Below the pieces are notes generated by a model. The model did no database searches. It had not been told where the DNA came from and worked only from the letters and a program-made list of their open reading frames with translations. From contig MU130690.1 of assembly GCA_015039465.1 (NCBI GenBank), positions 6,860 through 20,587 on the forward strand: a DNA stretch of 13,728 nt, given 5' to 3'. Positions 7,439 through 13,728 of the stretch are shown here, piece after piece. Source of the DNA: Phlegmacium glaucopus (taxonomy: Eukaryota; Basidiomycota; Agaricomycetes; Agaricales; Cortinariaceae). The stretch's first letter is position 1. Each line of letters starts with the position of its first letter. The position numbers were made by a program, and so were the translations under genes.

Positions 7439-7973
7439 GCCAAAGATAAACAGGAGGTCATAAACCAATATTGCCATGTCTCTCTTATTTTTACCATACT
7501 TGGAAGGAAGGTCCCTTGGTGCAATGCTTGACAGCCAGTCAAAGTTAAAAAGTTTGTCTGTTTGTCTGTATAGGATAACTAATGTGGGCCTTTTCAGTGA
7601 CCGCTTTTGTTGAATTTTGACCTTGAAGCCCTGGTATACTCCGTCCAGGAGCCTTCTGTCCTCCCATTTTGGCTCATTTCTGTCAATGGCATGCTTCCAA
7701 ACTGAAGCATCCGGTGGACTGAAACAAGCCCTAATGGGAGGCCAGAGAGCTCCTGGACCGAGTGTACCAGGGCTCCAAAGTTGAAATTCTACAAAAACAG
7801 TCACTGAAAAGGCCCACATTAGTTATCCTATACAGACAAACAGACAAACTTTTTAACTTTGACTGGCTGTCAAGCATTGCACCAAGGGACCTTTCTTCCA
7901 AGTATGGTAAGAAAAAGAGAGACATGGTGATATTGGTTTATGAGTTGCATGGACCTCTTTATTGTTCTTTGGC
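7439..7973. mobile_element. Second fold-back (inverted-repeat) element
   Basis: Arms 7439-7652 and 7749-7973 are inverted copies, matching at most positions over about 215 bases with one insertion of about 11 bases near the outer end of the right arm; 96 bases separate them. Long exact stretches span the words AAGGCCCACATTAGTTATCC and AGACAAACAGACAAACTTTT. Short frames on both strands give the same peptide because of the inverted repeat. No transposase is encoded. The outer arms at 6992-7028 and 7981-8025 may be its termini. Confidence 0.75.
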
Positions 7974-7980
7974 CGACACA

Positions 7981-8025
7981 CAGAATGCTTCTTGGGTGTT
8001 TGGGTGACAGGCTGAAATGCAGCCG
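7981..8025. repeat. Right outer arm of the second fold-back
   Basis: CAGAATGCTTCTTGGGTG... (7981-8003) is the exact inverted partner of 7006-7028, and ATGCAGCC (8017-8024) partners GGCTGCAT on the left. It directly abuts the right inner arm, while the left outer arm is 410 bases from its inner arm. Confidence 0.65.
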
Positions 8026-8029
8026 GAAT

Positions 8030-8143
8030 GACCAGATTATTTTCCAGATCACTAATGATTCTGTTCTAATTGGAATACTTTCCAGATGACTACCGATTCG
8101 GTTCTGACCAGATTATTGTCTGGATAACTAATTATTCAGTTTT
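8030..8143. repeat. Three 38-bp tandem repeats
   Basis: Units 8030-8067, 8068-8105 and 8106-8143 each have 38 bases and share the frame ...ATTATTTTCCAGAT.ACTA...ATTC.GTTCT. A degenerate fourth begins at 8144 (GACCCAATTGCCC). The array lies just outside the fold-back, where subterminal transposase-binding repeats would be expected. Confidence 0.75.
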
Positions 8144-8294
8144 GACCCAATTGCCCAAATATCTTCAGGCAGGCTAAAGAGAGCATGAGCTCATTGGCAG
8201 TTATTTGCTTAGAGCTAGTTCGGATGCGCTGTGTGGACAAAACTTTGGGTCATGTTGAAGTTGTGCCGAAGTTGCCGGTGGCAGGAGTCTGAAT

Positions 8295-8555
8295 ATGAAT
8301 ATTCAGCTATGTATCAACTTCCTGATTATCGATGATATGGATGATATGGCAGGGTACCATCCTCTTTTTGAACGTCAAAAGCTCTTAAATTCTGCTGTGT
8401 CTTTAACAGCTCTTGGTGCTCAATTTGTAACATCTCTTCTCATGGCTAGCCTGCACCAGGAAAAGGCATCTTGGAACGAAAAGGAGGTAGAGGCGCTTGT
8501 CAACTATCTTTGGGAACACAGGGCTGCATCAGGGAAAAACCACTTGGATACGTAG
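8295..8555 (+). CDS. Short Myb/SANT-like protein fragment, possibly a gene remnant
   Basis: An 86-residue frame starts at an ATG and ends in a TAG. Residues about 59-79 (SWNEKEVEALVNYLWEHRA region) resemble the first helix of Myb/SANT-like domains that are common in Agaricomycete genomes, with the conserved Trp and acidic helix. Such domains usually continue with a glycine-rich turn and further helices containing a conserved Lys-Trp; here the frame stops after only a few residues. I see no clear splice that restores a continuation. It is either a remnant, a first exon whose intron I cannot recognise, or coincidence. No start context or promoter supports expression. Confidence 0.35.
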   Translation: MNIQLCINFLIIDDMDDMAGYHPLFERQKLLNSAVSLTALGAQFVTSLLMASLHQEKASWNEKEVEALVNYLWEHRAASGKNHLDT

Positions 8556-8943
8556 CTCATCATACCCACAGTAGATACAATACCCTGGTTGTCTAGTCCC
8601 CCCCATGGGTAGCCCCAGTATTTATCACTTAATATTAGTAGACACTGGTAGCATCTTGCTCTCTGCTGATACTCATAGGTAGTGTTCAGTATTTTATAAC
8701 TATGGAAGCTACTCAGCCTACTATCCGATGATATATTCAGTGTGCAGGCTAACTATAGAAGCTACTCAGCCTACTAACGACTGATATATTTTGGTGTGCA
8801 GGCCATTGGACATATTTATAATTTCCGCTTGTAATGAGGAACAAAACCCAAGAGCAAAACAGGCATTCACGCAGCAAGTCAAGAAAGGACAAACGCATGC
8901 ATTCAACAAAATAAACTACTATTAAATCACTACTCAACGCTAC
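8556..8943. other. Intergenic, contains a tandem duplication
   Basis: No gene is seen apart from the possible tail of the SANT-like fragment. The stretch should include the 3' untranslated region of the minus-strand gene that ends at 8944. Confidence 0.5.
8698..8803. repeat. 53-bp tandem duplication
   Basis: Copies 8698-8750 and 8751-8803 share the words GAAGCTACTCAGCCTACTA, TGATATATT and GTGTGCAGGC, with differences in the middle. They abut exactly, which indicates a local duplication that has since diverged. Confidence 0.8.
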
Positions 8944-10964
8944 CTACAGGCCGTCAGACAGCTCACTGTCAGTATCACCAGTTCGGCCATCAAGTTCTGT
9001 TTGAACACGGTCTTTAGCCTCACCAACAAGCCCGGAAATAATGGTAGCATCCTCATCAACCACACCAGCATTGCGACTAAAGAACAATGGTTATTACAGC
9101 TACGAGCTCAGTGAGAAATAAAGATGGACTTACAGGGCTCGGGAGAAAAGTTTCTTTCGAATATTCAATGTGACTGCGAAATTAATGCTACTCCAAGTTT
9201 TGACTTCGACTCGGTATATCTTGTGTGCATGGATGACATCCTTCTCAAAGAATGTGGCCTGCAGAAACGCCCCCGTTGACCACTCCCGGAGACAGAAATC
9301 AATCTGTTGGGGTATGAGAAACTTAAAAGGGCAATTTATGATTGTCAATATGAATACGCACCATTGTAAAGATGAGTGAAAGTGTTTCGAGAGTGATAGG
9401 GTTGAAGTATTCACTGAGAACGGGCCCTTGAGAACGCTTGTCCTCAAACCATGCAAGATATAGGATCTCGGAGATGATTTTGTTTTGAGCAAAGCCACTC
9501 ATTGTATCAGGATCCTTCAGAACATGAGTTTAATGAACAAGAACGGCAGCGGCTGAATCATAAAGACTTCACCTTGTAATGAAATGCACCCTTTAAGATT
9601 AATTTTTCGTAAAGTACTCGATTTCGGGCCATGGCTTGGGGGGTTGCCTTGCGGATAAAGCCATAGGTGGCAATGATTTGAGGCCGAACGCAAGAGACAA
9701 TATGACCGCGGATTCGTGATCCACGCTTCTTGACCTACAACATCAGGTTGGCTTGATTCTGAAGAAACTATGATGGACGCAATAAGTGTGACGAACCAAT
9801 GTTATCATCCTATCCGATATCTCAATCCATTCATCAGCATCCTTCAACGCTTGTTTCCAGCACCGTAATGTCCATTGGCGGCAAAGGGAAATATCAGGGA
9901 AGGCGTCATGCGTTGAAACGAGACCTTCGTAATCGAACATTGCTCGAATGAGAAGTGCGCTGACTACATCTTCATAATCAGCTGCCTTTGCACGTTTACC
10001 AATCACAGCCCCATCTTGGAACTTTGCAATGGACTTCGCAGGCTTCTTTGCTTGAGCCAAAGACGGACCATGATGACTAGAGGAAATTTCACCAAGGGTC
10101 GAAGGAGAAGTAGCACGGTCACCTTGATATGTTGCACTGGATGGTGAGGTGTGGCGAGATGGAGATGTCATGGCACTGGCAGGGTGATCATCGTACTGAG
10201 TTGTATGTTCTGGTGGAGATGACTGGCGATTGAGGGTCAAGAATGCTCTGTTGCTGACTTTTGGGGGATTTGCGAGGGCTGCTTGCTCTGCTGTGAGGTT
10301 TGTTCGACGCAACTTGGGTTTTTCAACCTTCTTTTTCTCTGTAGGGGCAAGATATGGCAGCTTCGTTATCTATAATAGTAATGAAATTGGAGGAGAACAT
10401 TAAATAATGGGAGACACGTACCGAGGTATGGAAACCAATATCATCCTCAGGGTCACGCTCTTCGCTCTCACATGAGCTTTCACTAGGGTCACTAGGTGCT
10501 GTTGGTACTTGTAATTAGTTTGGTATTATGGCAAAAAAGTGGCACAGTACCGTTTTGTGCTTTCAAGGCATCCTTTTTTGCGTTCGCAAGCTTTTTCTGG
10601 AGGTGTTTAACTTTCATAGACTTTGCGGCTGCGTTCTGGTCATCTAAGATATCTAATGAGTGACAAGAACCCAAAAAGAACAATAGTTACCAAGGGCCGC
10701 CTGCTTTACAGACGCAGTTCGTGGTCGGGTCTCGCGTGCCAGCGGGGCAGCCTGAGGTTGGGAACTTGAACCACTACCCTTTGAAGTTTTCGTCTTCTTC
10801 TTGGGAGGAGTATTCCTGTGGTCACTTTCATCTGAGCTAGGCTCGGGTGAGGGTGCCTTGCGTATGGGCATGACTGGGAGAAATTAATCGATGAGGTGAG
10901 AAAGAAGAATAGAAAAATAATGTGACAAACCTGCGGACTCCACCGGAGCATTAAAAAAGGGCAT
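8944..10964 (-). CDS. DUF6532-like domain protein, nine exons
   Basis: Proposed exons on the minus strand: 10964-10931, 10873-10691, 10643-10551, 10498-10422, 10369-9797, 9734-9573, 9514-9362, 9303-9134 and 9076-8944, about 525 residues. All eight introns are GT...AG, 47-62 bases, and the phases join without a gap; total coding length is 1578 bases, a multiple of three. The ATG at 10871 is an alternative start. Residues 13-70 are Ser/Pro-rich with a nuclear-signal-like PPKKKTKTSK; a short Lys-rich helix follows (about 79-100); residues 130-250 are low complexity. From about 260 (DYEDVVSALL) to 485 (RNAG) the sequence matches my recollection of the DUF6532 pattern of Agaricomycetes: ALVSTHDAFPD-like helix, RSRIRG, FHYKD, YFNPITLETL, EWSTGAF and NFAVTLNIRKKL motifs. 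The function of the family is unknown. It starts 72 bp from the divergent transposase. No disabling mutation is seen. Confidence 0.8.
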
Positions 10965-11036
10965 CAATAGATTGGATCAGTTGAATGAACGTGAAAAATT
11001 CCAGTTGGAGCTATTAGCTTTTAGCCTCCAGTCGCA
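10965..11036. promoter_or_regulatory. Short divergent intergenic region
   Basis: Only 72 bases separate the start codons of the minus-strand DUF6532-like gene and the plus-strand transposase, so promoter elements for both must lie here or overlap the other gene. I see no TATA box; an ATTGG (10971-10975), a CCAAT box on the minus strand, is very close to that gene's ATG. If the minus-strand gene starts at 10871 the gap grows to 165 bases. Confidence 0.5.
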
Positions 11037-13728
11037 ATGAACGCAACTCACAAATGCATGTATTGCCCAGCTCGATTGGCCACTGAACAGGGTTTACGAT
11101 CACATCTCGTTCAATCCTTGAGGTGTCGCACACGTCATGAAGCATCTATTGTTGATGACTCTGACTCTGACAATCAGCGCGGAGAGGGAATAGATGCAAC
11201 AAGACTTGACATACCGTTAGAAGGCCTTCCTTCAGGCTCAGACTCTAACTCTGACTCTGACCTCCCGCCATACATTGAAATTGACCCCCCAATCGGTACT
11301 CCAGGGCCAATGGAGGACGAACCAAGGCAATCCGAGTCAAGGCAGTCAAGTGTGACAGTTGAGGATGTGGAAGACGAAGATGACAAGGCCTCAGGCTGGG
11401 AATCACGCTTTATCGAGGATTTCCCAAGACCCGCCGGGTTGCCTCTTTCTGCGCAGAAAACAGGGCCGACAGAGTTTGAACAACATTTGAAGGCGCAAAG
11501 GGAGGCAGGGGAGGCGCCATGGGCACCATTTGAAAGCGAAGATGAGTGGGAACTTGCCAGGTGGCTTATGACTTCTGGCGTGAGTCAAACAAAGATAGAC
11601 TCGTTCCTAAAATTGAACAAGGTGAGTCACTTTTTCGGAACATAGAGGAAAATAATAATTCACCATATCTCCATATCAGATTAAACATGGGGCCGATCCT
11701 GCCTTTCACAACGCAAGATCGCTTCTCCAAAGAATTGACTCTCTCCCCGATGGACCACAATGGACGTGTTCGACATTCAGGATCAAAGGAGATCAACGCG
11801 ATAAGGACGGGCAACTCAGAACGGAGGATGTAGAGCTGTGGCACCGTGATCCTGTTGAATGTATCAAAGAACTTATGGGAAATCCAGCATTCAAAGGAAA
11901 GCAATGTTACGCACCTCAGAAGGTTTACAAGAATGATGATGGAACAAACCGCGAGTACAGTGAGATGTGGACTGGGAATTGGTGGTGGAACCTTCAGGTA
12001 GCAACGAATTATCACAAATCATCAGTGGGAAAATAGATACTCACCGCATGTCGTCTGCTAGGAAAAATTACCAGATGGTGTAACCGTATGCCCAATTATC
12101 ATCTCATCCGACAAGACGAGCCTCTCACAGTTTAGTGGCGATAAGCAAGCATGGCCTGTTTACCTCAGCGTTGGCAACATCAGAAAGGAAACTCGACGCC
12201 AGCCAACATCACGCGCGATGGTTCTCATCGGATACATTCCGGTTTGCAAGCTTGAATGCTTTTCTAAGAAGTCACGGTCAATCGAAGGGTATCAACTTTT
12301 TCATGAGTGCATGCGCACCCTCTTGAAACCTTTGGTTGATGCTGGGAAGAATGGCGTCGACATGAACTGTGCTGATGGATTTATACGCACCATCTACCCG
12401 ATCTTGGCAGCATATATCGCAGACTACCCTGAACAGTGTCTGGTTGTTTGTTGTAAGGAAAGTGCCTGTCCTCGCTGTCTGGTAAATCCAAAGGAACGTG
12501 GGGCTCGTCTTTTTTCTGTTTTACGGGATCATGACACAACGGTTCGCATTCTAGGAGAAAAAGCTCGAGGTTTAAACCCACCTGAGTTCCAAGCGCACAG
12601 CCTTCGTGCGGTTAACCCTTTCTGGAAAGATCTCCCTCACTGCGACATCTTCTCCACAATAACCCCTGACCTCCTTCATCAGCTTCACAAGGGGGTATTC
12701 AAGGACCATATCGTTAGTTGGGCCACAACCTCAGTGGATGGTGGTGAAAAAGAGGTCGACCGTCGGTTCCGAGCAATGTCCCCTCACCCTAGCCTTCGCC
12801 ATTTCAAAAAGGGAATTTCACTGACGACTCAGTGGACAGGAACAGAACACAAGAATATGGAGAAGGTATTTCTTGGTATTCTTGCTGGAGCAACAGATCC
12901 AGCTGTCGTGCGAGCCGTACGAGGGGTCTTGGATTTTATTTACTATGCCCATTTTGAGACACACTGTGATGAATCCCTATCCCAGCTTGACGCGGCGTGG
13001 CTCACATTTCATAACAACAAACATATTTTCGAGGACCTAGGAATCCGAAAACATTTCAACATCAGTAAGCTCCATAATATTAAACATTATATCGACGCAA
13101 TTTGCTCACATGGCACGGCTGATGGGTTCAATACCGAGGGATCGGAGCGACTTCACATCGATCTTGCAAAGATGGGGTATCGGGCTGGAAATAAAAAGCA
13201 ATACATTAAGCAGATGACAATCTGGCTCCGGCGTCAAGAAGGCATCAAAAGGTTTTGCGTATACCTTCAGTGGGCTCTTCCGGGCTATACTGCGCAGGTT
13301 CTTGGAGGTGAAGGGGTCGGTGATCAGGGAGATACAGCAGGAGAGGAGGAGGAGGAGGAGGAGGAGGAGGAGGAGGAGGAGGATTCGGGTGTGGACGACA
13401 TACCAACAGTGAAGGAACTTGAAAGGTACACAGTTGCAAAGAAGGCAGCGTTGGGTGGAGTCTCTGTGGCATCCATCATCGCTGACTTTGGCGCAATCGA
13501 TTTCCTACACCATCTTTCCACTTTCATCGACACAAATCAACCAATTGGAACTAACCACCCAACTATTTCCTCTACATTTGACGTTTATAAACAGGTTCAA
13601 TTTGTTCTTCCACCAATTCCCGAGGTCTCATCAATGCCCACCATAGATACTGTTCAAGCCATCAAAACAACTCCTCGCACAGTAACCTCCCAAGGCATCA
13701 AAGAATCTGCCCCCGCTCGCTTTAGCAC
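11037..13728 (+). CDS. Plavaka-family (CACTA-like) transposase, 3' end beyond window
   Basis: Exons 11037-11621, 11680-11997 and 12062 to the window edge join in phase through a 58-base intron (GTGAGT...TATCAG) and a 64-base intron (GTAGCA...CTGCTAG). The frame then stays open for 555 codons, giving at least 856 residues. Order of parts: N-terminal zinc finger (C7-x2-C10, H23, then C30 or H34), acidic Ser/Asp-rich linker (about 40-110), and a transposase core from about 300 with SSDKTSLSQFSGDKQAWPVY, LFHECMR, ADYPEQC, TPDLLHQLHKGVFKDH and FNTEGSERLHIDLAK motifs typical of Plavaka proteins of basidiomycetes. Candidate DDE residues are D318, D504 and E660 or E663; this assignment is inference. 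A run of 13 Glu (729-741) precedes the C-terminal part. The protein would cut and paste its own element in the nucleus. No stop or frameshift is visible; intactness beyond the edge is unknown. Terminal inverted repeats were not identified. Confidence 0.88.
13343..13381 (+). repeat. GAG trinucleotide repeat inside the transposase
   Basis: Thirteen uninterrupted GAG codons encode polyglutamate at residues 729-741. Uniform codon use shows a recent slippage-type expansion, and the length may vary among copies of the element. Confidence 0.9.

Noticed and set aside
5689..8003. CRISPR or other spacer array
   Set aside because: The repeats are inverted arms and irregular palindromes without regular spacers, and the organism is a eukaryote.
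7436..8007. Two open frames on opposite strands encoding almost the same peptide (LKRPTLVILYRQTDKLFNFD region)
   Set aside because: The peptide recurs only because the DNA is an inverted repeat; many differences between the copies change amino acids, and no known domain is present.

Overview
The window reads as nuclear DNA of a basidiomycete fungus, most likely an Agaricomycete. Genes are split by many short introns (about 47 to 88 bases, GT...AG, some with CTRAY-like branch sites). The families recognisable by eye are a Plavaka-type transposase, a DUF6532-like protein and a Zn2Cys6-type protein, all expanded in mushroom-forming fungi. There is no sign of bacterial gene organisation. The species cannot be named from this sequence.

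Layout. 1-1100: no recognisable gene, purine-rich on the + strand. 1105-5190: a spliced minus-strand gene for a Zn2Cys6/coiled-coil protein (2290-3918), bracketed by two C/G-rich tracts in inverted orientation and by two orphan transposon ends (1640-1785 and 4940-5190) that finish in nearly the same 16 bases. Between the gene and the second end lie G/C hairpins and GTT-type microsatellites. 5354-6958: a 1.6-kb non-autonomous inverted-repeat element with matching termini, palindromic subterminal repeats, and 422-bp inner arms that differ at only three positions by eye. Each arm carries a tRNA-like A-box/B-box pair. 6992-8025: a second fold-back structure with its own outer inverted repeat, followed by three 38-bp tandem repeats. 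8295-8555: a possible Myb/SANT-like gene fragment.

8944-13728 is the best-supported coding region. A nine-exon minus-strand gene (8944-10964) encodes about 525 residues ending in a DUF6532-like domain. Its start lies 72 bp from the start of a plus-strand Plavaka-family transposase (from 11037, three exons, open to the window edge, at least 855 residues). The transposase shows no disabling mutation in what is visible. The divergent pair may belong to one mobile element or share a promoter, but only one member is a recognised transposase and the outer end is outside the window.

Overall this is a transposon-rich accessory region: one apparently intact DNA transposase, several non-autonomous inverted-repeat elements that probably depend on some transposase in trans, and two host- or element-encoded nuclear-type proteins. 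Exon structures were built by hand from frame continuity and splice signals. Family names come from recognised motifs, not from a database search.
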